Shown one piece after another: positions 54,110 to 63,889 of a stretch of DNA of 64,000 nt. A model generated the notes under the pieces. It worked only from the letters and a program-made list of their open reading frames with translations. It did no database searches and was not told the origin of the DNA. Each line of letters opens with the position of its first letter. Within the stretch, counting starts at the first letter, position 1. Both the position numbers and the translations under genes were made by a program. The DNA is from JALJPB01 sp963933115 (lineage in GTDB: Bacteria; Pseudomonadota; Gammaproteobacteria; Enterobacterales; Alteromonadaceae), in NCBI GenBank assembly GCA_963933115.1, contig CAWVSL010000008.1:40180-104179 (forward strand), given 5' to 3'.

Positions 54110-55348
54110 ATGCGTAAAATTAGAATGGGCATGGTTGGTGGTGGCAAAGGGGCTTTTATTGGGGCTATTCATCGTATAGCTGCACAGCTAGATAATCAAA
54201 TTGAACTGGTTTGTGGCGCCTTTAGTTCTGATCCCCATAATTCAGTGGCATCAGGTGAAGCCCTTTATTTAGATAAAACTAGGTGTTATAGCTCTTATCA
54301 AGAAATGTTTGCCCAAGAAGCGAAACTTGGTAATGATAAGCGCATAGACATGGTCGCTATTGTCACACCAAATCACTTACATTTTCCTGTGGCTAAAATG
54401 GCGCTTGAACATGGTTTTCATGTCATGTCTGATAAACCGGCAACCGTAGACTTAGCACAAACATTAGCGCTGAAAACTATTATTGAAAAAACAGGCTTAT
54501 TGTATGGCTTAACCCATACTTACACTGGCTACCCTATGGTTAAAGAAGCCAGGGCTCGTGTCAAGGAAGGACAACTAGGTAAAATCAAAAAGATTGTAGT
54601 TGAATATCCACAAGGTTGGTTAGCTAATAAAAGTGATGAAGATAGTAAACAAGCCGCGTGGCGCTTAGATCCTAAAAAGTCAGGTATTAGTTGCTGTATG
54701 GCAGATATTGGTGTTCATGCGGCTAACCTTGCTGAATATGTCACCGGTCTTGTTATTACAGAGGTATGCGCTGATTTATCTAGCAGTGTTACAGGCCGAT
54801 TACTCGACGACGACGGTACCGTATTACTTCGTTTTAATTCTGGTGCAAAAGGCACTTTACAAGCCAGTCAAATATCAGTGGGTGAAGAGAATAGCCTCAA
54901 ATTACGAGTGTATGGCGAAACAGCAAGTATTGAATGGTCGCAGCTTGAGCCCAACAGTCTGTGGATGAAGTATTCGGATAAAGCGAGTCAATTACTTCGC
55001 GCTGGTGTTGGTGAAATGAATGCGATAACCCAAGCAAACATGAGAACACCTGCAGGCCATCCCGAAGGTTACTTAGAAGCGTTTGCCAATATTTACACCC
55101 AATTTTCATATCAAATACGCAACAGATTATTTGCTGACACTACTGATACTATTGATACGAATGAAGCGGCAATAAAAGATGTACCCGGTATCGATTCTGC
55201 CATCAGAGGTATGGCATTTATTGAGAATGTTGTCGCGGCAAGTCAGTCTGAACTTAAGTGGCATAAATTTTCATTAGAGCCACAAAAAATAACGATTCCC
55301 GCGATTAATTCCAATGAACAAAATAAAGTATTAAGAGACATTTCATGA
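54110..55348 (+). CDS. Gfo/Idh/MocA-family oxidoreductase
   Basis: A 412-aa NAD(P)-dependent oxidoreductase acting on sugars or cyclitols. The Rossmann motif is GMVGGGKGAFIGAIHR at the N terminus and the family's Lys-Pro signature appears as HVMSDKPATVD. The C-terminal alpha/beta domain follows. The frame opens with TTG at 54101; the ATG at 54110 is used. Cytoplasmic. First gene of the operon; its TGA overlaps the next ATG (ATGA at 55345). Exact substrate unknown; with the neighbours, reduction or oxidation of a keto-sugar is likely. Confidence 0.9.
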   Translation: MRKIRMGMVGGGKGAFIGAIHRIAAQLDNQIELVCGAFSSDPHNSVASGEALYLDKTRCYSSYQEMFAQEAKLGNDKRIDMVAIVTPNHLHFPVAKMALEHGFHVMSDKPATVDLAQTLALKTIIEKTGLLYGLTHTYTGYPMVKEARARVKEGQLGKIKKIVVEYPQGWLANKSDEDSKQAAWRLDPKKSGISCCMADIGVHAANLAEYVTGLVITEVCADLSSSVTGRLLDDDGTVLLRFNSGAKGTLQASQISVGEENSLKLRVYGETASIEWSQLEPNSLWMKYSDKASQLLRAGVGEMNAITQANMRTPAGHPEGYLEAFANIYTQFSYQIRNRLFADTTDTIDTNEAAIKDVPGIDSAIRGMAFIENVVAASQSELKWHKFSLEPQKITIPAINSNEQNKVLRDIS

Positions 55349-56421
55349 TAAAAAAGAGCACCAAACGAATGGAAAAGATTAAAGGCCCTGCTATTTTTCT
55401 TGCTCAATTTATGGGAGAAGAAGCACCATTTAATGATCTGCCTTCTTTATGCCATTGGGCGGCTAGTTTGGGTTACAAGGGTATACAATTACCAACAGAC
55501 CCAAGACTTATTAACTTAGCTAAAGCAGCAAAAAGTCAACGTTATTGTGACGAAATAACGGCGATTGTAGCTGATGCCGGATTAGAGATAACCGAGCTTT
55601 CAACTCATCTTCAAGGTCAATTAGTGGCCGTACACCCCGCTTATGATCAAATGTTTGATAGTTTTGCGCCAAAAGAACTCCGTAATAATCCAGCAGCAAG
55701 AACCCAGTGGGCAATTGATCAATTAAAGTGTGCGGCGAAAGCTAGTGCTCGTTTGGGCTTAAAAGCTCATGCCACTTTTTCAGGGGCCTTGTTATGGCAC
55801 ACCTTTTATCCTTGGCCACAACGACCACCAGGGTTAGTTGAATTAGGTTTTGAAGAATTAGCTAATCGCTGGTTACCGATATTAGACGCGTTTGATGAAG
55901 CAGGTGTTGATGTTTGTTATGAACTGCATCCGGGTGAAGATTTACATGATGGGGCAAGCTTTGAACGTTTTCTTGAAGCGGTAGACAACCATCCGCGGGC
56001 TAACATTTTATATGACCCTAGCCACTTTGTGTTACAGCAACTCGATTACCTGGCTTTCATCGATTTATATCACTCACGTATTAAAGCTTTCCATGTCAAA
56101 GACGCTGAATTTAATCCTTCAGGTCGCAGTGGCGTTTATGGTGGCTATCAAGCTTGGCAGGATCGCCCTGGACGTTTTCGTTCACTGGGTGATGGACAAA
56201 TTAATTTTAACGCCATTTTTAGTAAACTCACTCAATATGGTTTTACCGGTTGGGCGGTACTTGAATGGGAATGTTGTATAAAACATCCTGAAGATGGCGC
56301 TAAAGAAGGCGCTAAATTTATTGCTGAGCACATCATTAATCCAACAGAGAAAGCGTTTGATGATTTTGCTGCAGTAGCCACAGATGATAATAATAATAAA
56401 CGCCTTTTAGGGCTGAAATAA
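55345..56421 (+). CDS. Sugar phosphate isomerase/epimerase-family TIM-barrel protein (cytoplasmic)
   Basis: A 358-aa xylose-isomerase-like TIM-barrel protein. Metal-ligand residues expected of the family are seen in CYELHPGEDLHDG, ILYDPSHFVLQQ, KAFHVKDAEF and VLEWECC. No signal peptide. It overlaps the preceding gene by 4 bp, so the two are co-translated. Comparable proteins are sugar isomerases, IolE-like dehydratases or lyases of 3-keto-glycosides. It is 11 bp before the MFS gene. Confidence 0.87.
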   Translation: MIKKSTKRMEKIKGPAIFLAQFMGEEAPFNDLPSLCHWAASLGYKGIQLPTDPRLINLAKAAKSQRYCDEITAIVADAGLEITELSTHLQGQLVAVHPAYDQMFDSFAPKELRNNPAARTQWAIDQLKCAAKASARLGLKAHATFSGALLWHTFYPWPQRPPGLVELGFEELANRWLPILDAFDEAGVDVCYELHPGEDLHDGASFERFLEAVDNHPRANILYDPSHFVLQQLDYLAFIDLYHSRIKAFHVKDAEFNPSGRSGVYGGYQAWQDRPGRFRSLGDGQINFNAIFSKLTQYGFTGWAVLEWECCIKHPEDGAKEGAKFIAEHIINPTEKAFDDFAAVATDDNNNKRLLGLK

Positions 56422-56432
56422 GGAAAAAGAAA

Positions 56433-57692
56433 ATGACAGCGATTAAATCCAGTAGCGAAAAAGCATCTTCACGAATATTCATTATTTGTTGTTTAGCGTT
56501 GCTCGTTACATCGATGACCTTCGCCATTCGTGCAGGGATTTTAAGTCAATTAGGACAAGAATTTGCTTTGAATGATAGTCAATTAGGCTGGGTTAATGCA
56601 ATGGCATTTCTTGGTTTCCCTGTTGCTATGATGATCGGTGGCGCTTTATACAACACCCTAGGTGCTAAAAAATTACTGCTTATTGCTTTTATCTTTCATT
56701 TAGCGGGGCTATTTTTGACCATGTCAGCTGAAGGATTTTGGGGATTACTTATCTCAACTTTTTTTATTGGTTTTGCTAATGGTGCGGTAGAGGCTGGTTG
56801 TAATCCATTAATCGCAGAAACCTATCCCAATAATAAAACGACCATGCTCAACCGTTTTCATGTCTGGTTCCCGGGTGGGATAGTTATTGGTGCTCTTATT
56901 TCAAAAGCTATGACTGATGCAGGTTTAGGTTGGCAATTACAAATTGCGGTGATGTTAATTCCTGCCTTTATATATGGTGTGATGACCTTAAAACAAGAAT
57001 TTCCACAAGCCGTCGCGCGTCAATCGTCAACCCGTGATAATGTTAAAGCCCTGTTTTCACCACTGTTTATTTTTATGGCAATTTGCATGACGCTAACTAC
57101 TACCGCTGAATTAGGTACTCAGCAATGGATTGAGCGTATTTTAGGCGCATCAGGGGCATCACCAATGTTTATTATGGCTCTCATCACTGGATTAATGGCT
57201 GTCGGCCGTTACTTTGCAGGACCGGTGATTCATCGTTTAAACCCTGTGGGGGTATTGTTGTTTTCTGCCGTGGTCGCGACTTTAGGTATCTACGCGATGA
57301 GTATTGCAACCGGTTCCATGGTTTATATTGCCGCCATATTATTTGCGATTGGTGTTATGTATTTTTGGCCAACCATGGTTGGTTTTGTCGCTGAAAACAT
57401 CCCAGAAAGTGGTGCTCTAGGGATGTCAATGATCGGCGGTGCAGGTATGTTTGCGCTAAGTTTATGGAACCCTGTTATTGGTAGTTGGATTGATAGCGCT
57501 CGAGAGAAAGCGACTGCTGCAGCAATTACGGGGGTTGATCCAGAATTAGTGGCCGGGCAAAGCGTGCTATCAAATCTGGCGTTATTCCCGGCTACACTCA
57601 TTATTGCCTTCACATTTTTATATATTTACATGAGTAAAAAAAAGATGAATAAATTGAAATCATCAGCTGAAGCCGTCACAGAGCTTAGTTAA
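56433..57692 (+). CDS. MFS sugar transporter, FucP-like
   Basis: A 419-aa major facilitator permease with about 12 membrane segments. IRAGILSQLGQEF at the start, GFANGAVEAGCNPLIAETYP and NRFHVWFPGGIVIGALI recall the FucP/NagP-like branch that imports sugars with protons. Preceded by a good ribosome binding site (AAGGA). In this operon it is the obvious importer of the oxidised sugar. Confidence 0.88.
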   Translation: MTAIKSSSEKASSRIFIICCLALLVTSMTFAIRAGILSQLGQEFALNDSQLGWVNAMAFLGFPVAMMIGGALYNTLGAKKLLLIAFIFHLAGLFLTMSAEGFWGLLISTFFIGFANGAVEAGCNPLIAETYPNNKTTMLNRFHVWFPGGIVIGALISKAMTDAGLGWQLQIAVMLIPAFIYGVMTLKQEFPQAVARQSSTRDNVKALFSPLFIFMAICMTLTTTAELGTQQWIERILGASGASPMFIMALITGLMAVGRYFAGPVIHRLNPVGVLLFSAVVATLGIYAMSIATGSMVYIAAILFAIGVMYFWPTMVGFVAENIPESGALGMSMIGGAGMFALSLWNPVIGSWIDSAREKATAAAITGVDPELVAGQSVLSNLALFPATLIIAFTFLYIYMSKKKMNKLKSSAEAVTELS

Positions 57693-57754
57693 TATATCAG
57701 TTAGCGCCATAAATAAGACGTTGACAGAAACAGACAAAGATAAGGTAAATTATT

Positions 57755-58405
57755 ATGAAAAATGATCAGACTTCAGCTATTGGACCTATTTCTGTAACGG
57801 CAACACCAAAGAAATCAAGGCGCATATTTCTAAAAGGCCTTTCTACCCTGTTTGGTGGTGCCGCAATAAGTTCAATATTAACAGGTAATGCGATTGCAGT
57901 TGCCATGGCTTATGTGCCCAATAGTGCCGATATATTAACGGATGGTAAAATTTTTAAGAAAGCTCAATTAATACTTCTTAAACAACTATGTAGCATTGTT
58001 ATCCCTAATACTGAAACCTTAGGTGCTGCTGAAATTGATACCCATGGTTTTATTGATAATCAACTTTTACATTGCCATACCCAAGCTGAACAAGAAGAAA
58101 TGTTTAAGTTGCTCGCCTTAATTAATGATACCGCTAAAAAGTCTTTTTCAGCCTTATTTATTGAGTTAAGCGATGAACAACAATTCCAATTATTAACCGA
58201 ACTGGATCTCGGTAAAAAGCGCTTTAATCAAACTCAACGTCAATCATTTAAAACATTAAAAAAGCTTATTTGTATCGGTTATTACACATCGGAATTCGGA
58301 GCGACACAAGAATTACGTTATGAGTCTTTACCAGGGGGCTTTAAAGGTTCTATTCCTTATGAAAAGTCAGATCCTGCATGGGCAACAAAAGGGTTGTTTT
58401 ATTAA
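57755..58405 (+). CDS. Gluconate 2-dehydrogenase subunit 3-family protein with Tat signal
   Basis: A 216-aa small subunit of the membrane or periplasmic FAD-dependent sugar dehydrogenases. The N terminus has a twin-arginine signal, KKSRRIFLKGLSTLFGG with a hydrophobic stretch to about residue 53, so it is exported folded. The rest matches gluconate 2-DH subunit 3 (LKQLCSIVIPNTETLGA; GYYTSEFGATQELRYESLPGGFKG). It precedes the GMC subunit, which has no signal of its own and should be carried across with it. Confidence 0.9.
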   Translation: MKNDQTSAIGPISVTATPKKSRRIFLKGLSTLFGGAAISSILTGNAIAVAMAYVPNSADILTDGKIFKKAQLILLKQLCSIVIPNTETLGAAEIDTHGFIDNQLLHCHTQAEQEEMFKLLALINDTAKKSFSALFIELSDEQQFQLLTELDLGKKRFNQTQRQSFKTLKKLICIGYYTSEFGATQELRYESLPGGFKGSIPYEKSDPAWATKGLFY

Positions 58406-58480
58406 TAATAGCTCACTGAACACTTAATTCAGTGCATGGGCATAACACCTTGGTCAGTTTATTGAAGAGAAATAATAATA

Positions 58481-60205
58481 ATGAAACAACAAGTATATAT
58501 AAATAAAACCAGTGAAATTTATGACGCTATTGTTATAGGCTCCGGCATTTCAGGTGGTTGGGCAGCAAAAGAGTTTTGTGAACGTGGCCATAAAACCTTA
58601 ATGATAGAGCGCGGCCGAGTTGTTGAACATCGTAAAGATTATTTTGGTGAAAACACCCCAATGTGGCAACAAGAGCATAGGGGGAGAGTTGAAAATATTT
58701 TAGTTGACCAACAGTATAATATTCAAAAGCAATGTTATGCTTTTGGTAACACCACCAAACACTTTTTTGGTAATGATAGAGATTTACCTTACACTACAAA
58801 AAAAGGGACAGAATTTTCTTGGATCCGGGCTAATCAATTAGGTGGAAAGTCTTTGTTATGGCATAGACAAACCTATCGTTTAGGTGAATACGACTTTAAT
58901 GCTAATAAACTTGATGGTCATGGTAACGATTGGCCTATTCGCAGTAAAGATATTGAAAAGTGGTATTCTCATGTTGAAATACATGCAGGTATCAGCGGCT
59001 CTAAAGAGAACCTGCCCAATTTACCCGACAGTGAATTTTTACCCCCGTTTGAGATGAGCGCACCTGAAAAGGATATCCAAGCAAAATTTGCCAAACTATA
59101 CCCTGAACGACCGATGATTATGGGACGTACAGCTCATTTAACTCAACCGACAGAATTACATGTTTCACAAGGTCGAGTAAAGTGTCAAGCGCGAAATGAG
59201 TGTCATGCGGGTTGCTCTTTTGGTGCTTATTTTTCTACCCAAAGTTCGACCCTACCTGCTGCAGCAAAGACAGGAAACCTTCATATTGCGCCAAATAGCG
59301 TTGTTCATAGTCTTATCTATGATGAAGTAAGTAATCGCGTAAAAGGTGTGCGGGTTATCGATAACGATGATTTAAGTGAACGAGAGTACTTTGCTAAAGT
59401 GGTCTTTGTTTGTGCATCAACCATTGGTTCAACACAAATATTAATGAATTCAGTGTCTAAAAAATTCCCCAATGGTATTGCCAATAGCTCAGGTGTACTT
59501 GGCCACTATTTAATGGATCACAACTACAATTCTGTAGCCTCTGGTGACGTTGACGGTTTTGAAGATGAGTATTATTCAGGGCGTAGGCCATCCGGTATTA
59601 TGATCCCTAATTTCTATTATAAAGCGGACCCAAAACGTGGGTTTTTGAGGGGTTACGCTTTAGGTGGCGGTGCCTATCGAGAGATGTGGAATGACCAGCA
59701 ACATCAAGATGGCTTAGGTGTTGAGTATAAAAACAAGTTAAAAAAAGCGGGTAAATGGCGTTTTAATTTATTTGCCCAAGGGGAAATGCTACCAAGATTT
59801 GAAAACCAGATGCGCCTTCATCCCACATTAAAAGATAAGTGGGGCATTCCACAAATAGAATTTGATGTCAGGTTTTCAGAAAACGAAAAATTAATGATGG
59901 ATGATGCCACCGAACAGTCAATGAAAATGTTGAAAGCTGCAGGACTAAAAAATGTTATAGGCCAATCAAAAAATGGTCCACCCGGCTTAGCCATTCATGA
60001 ACTGGGAACCGCAAGAATGGGACGTGATCCTAAAACATCGGTGCTCAATGGTTTTAATCAAAGCCATGACATCCCCAATTTATTTGTTACTGACGGAGCA
60101 AGCTTTTGCTCATCAGCAGTACAAAATCCGAGTTTAACGTTTATGGCATTAACCGCCAGAGCGGTAGACTTTGCTGTGAAAGAATTAGCGGCTAAACGAA
60201 TATAA
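58481..60205 (+). CDS. GMC-family FAD oxidoreductase (sugar dehydrogenase large subunit)
   Basis: A 574-aa flavoprotein of the glucose-methanol-choline family. FAD-binding GxGxxG is in VIGSGISGGWAAKEF (residues 18-32), LGGKSLLWHRQTYR is the second signature, and the active-site region HELGTARMG with SCSSAVQNPSLT-type C terminus (FCSSAVQNPSLT) is present. A Cys-rich segment, CQARNECHAGCSF, is typical of the gluconate/glucoside-3-dehydrogenase branch. It has no signal peptide; export would rely on the upstream Tat subunit. No cytochrome subunit gene is adjacent. Confidence 0.92.
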   Translation: MKQQVYINKTSEIYDAIVIGSGISGGWAAKEFCERGHKTLMIERGRVVEHRKDYFGENTPMWQQEHRGRVENILVDQQYNIQKQCYAFGNTTKHFFGNDRDLPYTTKKGTEFSWIRANQLGGKSLLWHRQTYRLGEYDFNANKLDGHGNDWPIRSKDIEKWYSHVEIHAGISGSKENLPNLPDSEFLPPFEMSAPEKDIQAKFAKLYPERPMIMGRTAHLTQPTELHVSQGRVKCQARNECHAGCSFGAYFSTQSSTLPAAAKTGNLHIAPNSVVHSLIYDEVSNRVKGVRVIDNDDLSEREYFAKVVFVCASTIGSTQILMNSVSKKFPNGIANSSGVLGHYLMDHNYNSVASGDVDGFEDEYYSGRRPSGIMIPNFYYKADPKRGFLRGYALGGGAYREMWNDQQHQDGLGVEYKNKLKKAGKWRFNLFAQGEMLPRFENQMRLHPTLKDKWGIPQIEFDVRFSENEKLMMDDATEQSMKMLKAAGLKNVIGQSKNGPPGLAIHELGTARMGRDPKTSVLNGFNQSHDIPNLFVTDGASFCSSAVQNPSLTFMALTARAVDFAVKELAAKRI

Positions 60206-60232
60206 TTTTAAAAATAAGGAGCAATAATAAAA

Positions 60233-61135
60233 ATGAAACTATTAAAATACCTAACGCTTATAGCTTTTACCTGTGCATCGTTTTTTGTTCAGGCGCACGA
60301 AAATTTGCATAAAGAGATTATCAACCAATACGAAAAAAACATAACGATACCTAAAGTAAGCGTACAGTTATGGTCGGTGAAAAATGAACTTAAACGAGAC
60401 TTTAAAGGTACACTAACCCAAATAGCTGACATGGGCTTTGACGGTGTTGAATTTGCTGGCGACTTTGGCCCTTATAGCAATGATGCTGAAGGACTTAAAG
60501 CCTTTTTAGACGGCTTAGGACTAGAAGTAAGTGCGGCGCATGTTAAATTCACCGCTTTCGATGACGAAAATTTTGACCAATCCGTGGCTTATTTCAAAGC
60601 ACTTAAAACCGATACCTTAATTGTCGCGTGGGATGAAAGAGCTTGGGACTCACAAAAAGTTGATAGCTTAATTACTGATTTAACCGTCCTATTTACTCAG
60701 CTTAAAACAGAAGGCTTTCATTTTGGTTTTCATAACCACGACAAAGAATTTAACAGCTATAAAGGGTCAACATTTTGGGATCATATTGCCCAATCAACGC
60801 CCAAAGATTTCGTTTTACAAATGGATGTGGGTTGGGTAACACTGGCAGAAAAAGATCCCGTTCAATACATCAATCGGTATCCCGGTCGTACCTTGACCAC
60901 CCATATTAAAGCTAAATTACCTAAAGCAGTAGCAGCCAAAATGGCAACTAATGGTAAGCGACCTATTATTGGTGATGACGTTACCGATTGGTTAGCGGTA
61001 TTAAAAGCAGATATTGCTGTTGGTGGAACAAAATGGTTTGTTGTTGAACAAGAAGAATACCCAGACGGATTAACCCCTTTGCAATCAGTTAAATTGTCAA
61101 AGAAAGGTTTAGATAAAGTGATGGCCAATTTATAA
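60233..61135 (+). CDS. Secreted sugar phosphate isomerase/epimerase-family TIM-barrel protein
   Basis: A 300-aa TIM-barrel protein with a signal peptide (MKLLKYLTLIAFTCASFFVQA), so it acts in the periplasm beside the exported dehydrogenase. KVSVQLWSVKNELKRDF, GFDGVEFAGDFGPY, FGFHNHDKEF, LQMDVGWVTLA and WFVVEQEEYP are typical of the family and hold likely metal ligands. A strong ribosome binding site (AAGGAG) precedes it. Periplasmic members next to GMC enzymes are likely to act on 3-keto-sugars; this is inference. Confidence 0.88.
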   Translation: MKLLKYLTLIAFTCASFFVQAHENLHKEIINQYEKNITIPKVSVQLWSVKNELKRDFKGTLTQIADMGFDGVEFAGDFGPYSNDAEGLKAFLDGLGLEVSAAHVKFTAFDDENFDQSVAYFKALKTDTLIVAWDERAWDSQKVDSLITDLTVLFTQLKTEGFHFGFHNHDKEFNSYKGSTFWDHIAQSTPKDFVLQMDVGWVTLAEKDPVQYINRYPGRTLTTHIKAKLPKAVAAKMATNGKRPIIGDDVTDWLAVLKADIAVGGTKWFVVEQEEYPDGLTPLQSVKLSKKGLDKVMANL

Positions 61136-61367
61136 ATTAACAATGTAAGTCATATACTTAACCAAGTACAACACAGTGTTTTTTGTATGACTTTTAAATT
61201 GGAAAGTATTTTACAGACTTAAGTTTACGCTAATAAATGCTTAGTTGTACAAAATGTTTTGAATCGCGTTTGACGAAAATCACTGGCGTTATCGACTCTC
61301 TTAACTAGCACTGATCAAATAAGTATATATTTTTTATCTGAATTAATGACTAAGTACTAGCGACTCA

Positions 61368-61934
61368 CTAGTTAATAAAATTAATCGAGTTGAGTAATAA
61401 GCTCTCAACAGTGTCGTTAACGCTTAACGTTAGTAATTTAATATTTTCAACGGCACTTGCATTAATTGGCTCCATAGCGGCAATTTGACTACTTAATAAT
61501 TTCGGTGACATAAAATGCTCTCCCCTTCCTGCTAAGCGTTGGGCAATTATGGCTTGATCCGCATCCAGTAGAATTGCCTTTGCACAATTGTATACGCTGA
61601 ATATTAACTCTCTATGATGCTGTTTTAGTCCAGAATAGGCTAAGACACAGCTTTTATTTTGGTATTCAAAGTGACTTAACTTTTTACAAATACGTGCTAT
61701 CCATGGTGCTCTTTGCTCATCTGTTAAAGGTATCCCCTCTGACATCTGTTTAATGGCGTCTTTTGTATGAAAAGAATCAGCATCTAAAAAGGTAAAATCA
61801 AAATGATTAGCTATGACTTTGCCTAGTGTTGTTTTTCCGCAACCAGATACACCCATGACCACCACCAATATAGGCGGCTGTGTATCTTTAACTTTATTAT
61901 TTGATAACAATATTTTTTCCTCTATGACAAACAT
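61368..61934 (-). CDS. gntK: Gluconokinase
   Basis: Phosphorylates gluconate to 6-phosphogluconate. The 188-aa kinase has the P-loop MGVSGCGKTTLGK, FLDADSFHTKDAIKQMSEGIPLTDEQRAPW (substrate and lid region) and LAGRGEHFMSPKLLSSQ. The frame extends to a TTG; the ATG at 61934 is used. It is divergent from the gntP gene, with 215 bp between them, so the pair should share regulation. Confidence 0.95.
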   Translation of the reverse strand: MFVIEEKILLSNNKVKDTQPPILVVVMGVSGCGKTTLGKVIANHFDFTFLDADSFHTKDAIKQMSEGIPLTDEQRAPWIARICKKLSHFEYQNKSCVLAYSGLKQHHRELIFSVYNCAKAILLDADQAIIAQRLAGRGEHFMSPKLLSSQIAAMEPINASAVENIKLLTLSVNDTVESLLLNSINFIN

Positions 61935-62149
61935 ATGATGGCGCAATTAAAAAAGCATAAATTACATTTTTATCGCAACAGCCATTAATATTGAACCGTT
62001 ATATTGAGCGCTACAAACTCTATCATTACAAAGAATGGTTGCGCTAACAATGATCATTTCAATATTAATACAAAGTGTAAATCAGTTTTAATAGGTCGCT
62101 TTGCATATGAATGAGCAATCGACATTTTTTATAAAATATCTATAAGGCA
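61935..62149. promoter_or_regulatory. gntK/gntP divergent control region
   Basis: Two sequences resemble LacI/GntR-family operators with a central GCGC: TTGAGCGCTACAA (62004-62016) and GGTTGCGCTAACAA (62037-62050). They are about 33 bp apart, three helical turns. A gluconate-responsive LacI-type repressor could bind; no such gene is visible in the window. Confidence 0.4.
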
Positions 62150-63529
62150 ATGATGCAAAATATTACATACACCGCAAGTCCAATCTTTTTACTCAGTGTT
62201 GCCGCGCTATCTATTGTTGCGCTACTATTACTGATCATAAAATGTCGAGTTAACGCTTTTGTCGCCTTGATCTTGGTCAGTTTTTGTACCGCTGTAATTG
62301 CTGGTATTCCTAGTGAAGAAGTTGTACCAACGTTAATGAGTGGTTTTGGTGGGACGCTTGCCTCGGTAGCCCTGTTGGTTGGACTTGGCGCCATGATAGG
62401 GAAACTTTTAGAAGTTTCGGGCGGTGCTCAGGTTCTGGCAGATAACTTGATAGGTAAATTTGGTGCAAAAAAAGCCCCCCTCGCTCTTGGCGTAGCCTCA
62501 TTGATATTTGGGTTTCCAATATTTTTTGATGCCGGTTTAATTGTAATGATGCCAATAATTTTCAGTGTCGCTAAACGATTCGGTGGTTCGTTACTCATTT
62601 ACGCACTGCCTGCTGCAGGGGCATTTGCAGTGATGCATGCGTTCGTACCACCTCACCCAGGTCCAGTTGCCGCCGCAGGTTTTCTTGGCGCAGATATTGG
62701 GCTTTTGTTGTTGGTGGGATTACTCGTTGCTGTGCCGACATGGTATCTGGGCTCTTATTTATTTGGTCTATATTCAGGCAATAAATTCAACATTCCGTTG
62801 TCAAATCTCCTCTACAGTACTGAATCGAATTCACAACCGACAAAGCTACCCAAGTTTACCACCGTAATGGCATTACTCCTGTTACCGATGTTACTCATTT
62901 TCCTAGACACTGGTCTCAACACACTCATAGCCTCTGGCATTATCGAGGGCTCAAATCCTCTCACCCAGGCCTTAAGGATGCTGGGTAAAACCCCTATCGC
63001 ATTACTGATAACGCTGTTGGTATGTTTGCTTGTTTTTGTTAAAGACTATGGCATGAAAGAATTAGATAGATTATGCAGTGAATCGCTTGCCCCCATCTGT
63101 GGTGTTATTTTAATTACCGGCGCCGGTGGAATGTATGGTGGGGTATTACGTTCCAGTGGTATTGGCAGTGCGCTTGCTGGCTTGCTGAACGACACAGGCA
63201 TGCCCGTGATTGTCGCTGCCTTTGTTATTGCTACTTGTCTGAGAGTGGCTCAAGGCTCAGCAACTGTAGCGCTGACCACCACCGCTGCACTCATATCGCC
63301 AATGGTAGCCGCAACAGTTGGTCTATCTTCCCTTGATTTGTGCTTCATTGTTATTGCAATTGCAGGGGGTGCAACCGTCTTGTCTCATTTTAACGATTCT
63401 GGGTTTTGGCTGGTGAGTCGCTTACTTGGGATGGATGAAAAAACCACGTTAAAGACTTGGACTGTGATGGAAACCTTGTTGGGGAGCATCGCCTTTTTAA
63501 TTGTCTGGGTATTAAGCTGGGTATTTTAG
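62150..63529 (+). CDS. Gluconate:H+ symporter, GntP family
   Basis: A 459-aa permease with 12 or more membrane segments. Family signatures include GFGGTLASVALLVGLGAMIGKLLE, IFGFPIFFDAGLIVMMPI, HAFVPPHPGPVAAAG and FNDSGFWLVSRLLGM. It imports gluconate for the divergent gluconokinase. Either of two adjacent ATG codons (62150, 62153) may be the start; AAGG lies just upstream. Confidence 0.95.
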   Translation: MMQNITYTASPIFLLSVAALSIVALLLLIIKCRVNAFVALILVSFCTAVIAGIPSEEVVPTLMSGFGGTLASVALLVGLGAMIGKLLEVSGGAQVLADNLIGKFGAKKAPLALGVASLIFGFPIFFDAGLIVMMPIIFSVAKRFGGSLLIYALPAAGAFAVMHAFVPPHPGPVAAAGFLGADIGLLLLVGLLVAVPTWYLGSYLFGLYSGNKFNIPLSNLLYSTESNSQPTKLPKFTTVMALLLLPMLLIFLDTGLNTLIASGIIEGSNPLTQALRMLGKTPIALLITLLVCLLVFVKDYGMKELDRLCSESLAPICGVILITGAGGMYGGVLRSSGIGSALAGLLNDTGMPVIVAAFVIATCLRVAQGSATVALTTTAALISPMVAATVGLSSLDLCFIVIAIAGGATVLSHFNDSGFWLVSRLLGMDEKTTLKTWTVMETLLGSIAFLIVWVLSWVF

Positions 63530-63889
63530 TATTAGACAACAAATTAGTGTCATATCAAATAATAAGAATTAAGGGGGTGTCTGTCTTCATCCCCTCATTG
63601 TCTAAGTCCTATTTAATTAGCTACTTCGTATAATTTACAACATGATAGGAACCGCTAATGATCCGGTATGATTAGCAGAAACTCATTATTTTCTGGAAAA
63701 GAAATACCCGTGATTTGTATATTACTTCTGTAATTTCCAGCAAGATTACCTTACTGGAGGTGAACAAACTAAACCAGTCAAAACTATGTTAAAAGTGTTT
63801 AACAGTAGAACGTTCAAAACTCAAGATACTAGTTTATCTATTCTAGATAGATGGGTATTTATGTAAAGTCACCTCTGGCCAAGTCCCCT
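63530..63889. other. Spacer between gntP and an AraC-type gene
   Basis: 360 bp between converging genes. A G-rich/C-rich pair near 63572-63595 is imperfect and has no T run. Nothing else supportable. Confidence 0.3.
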
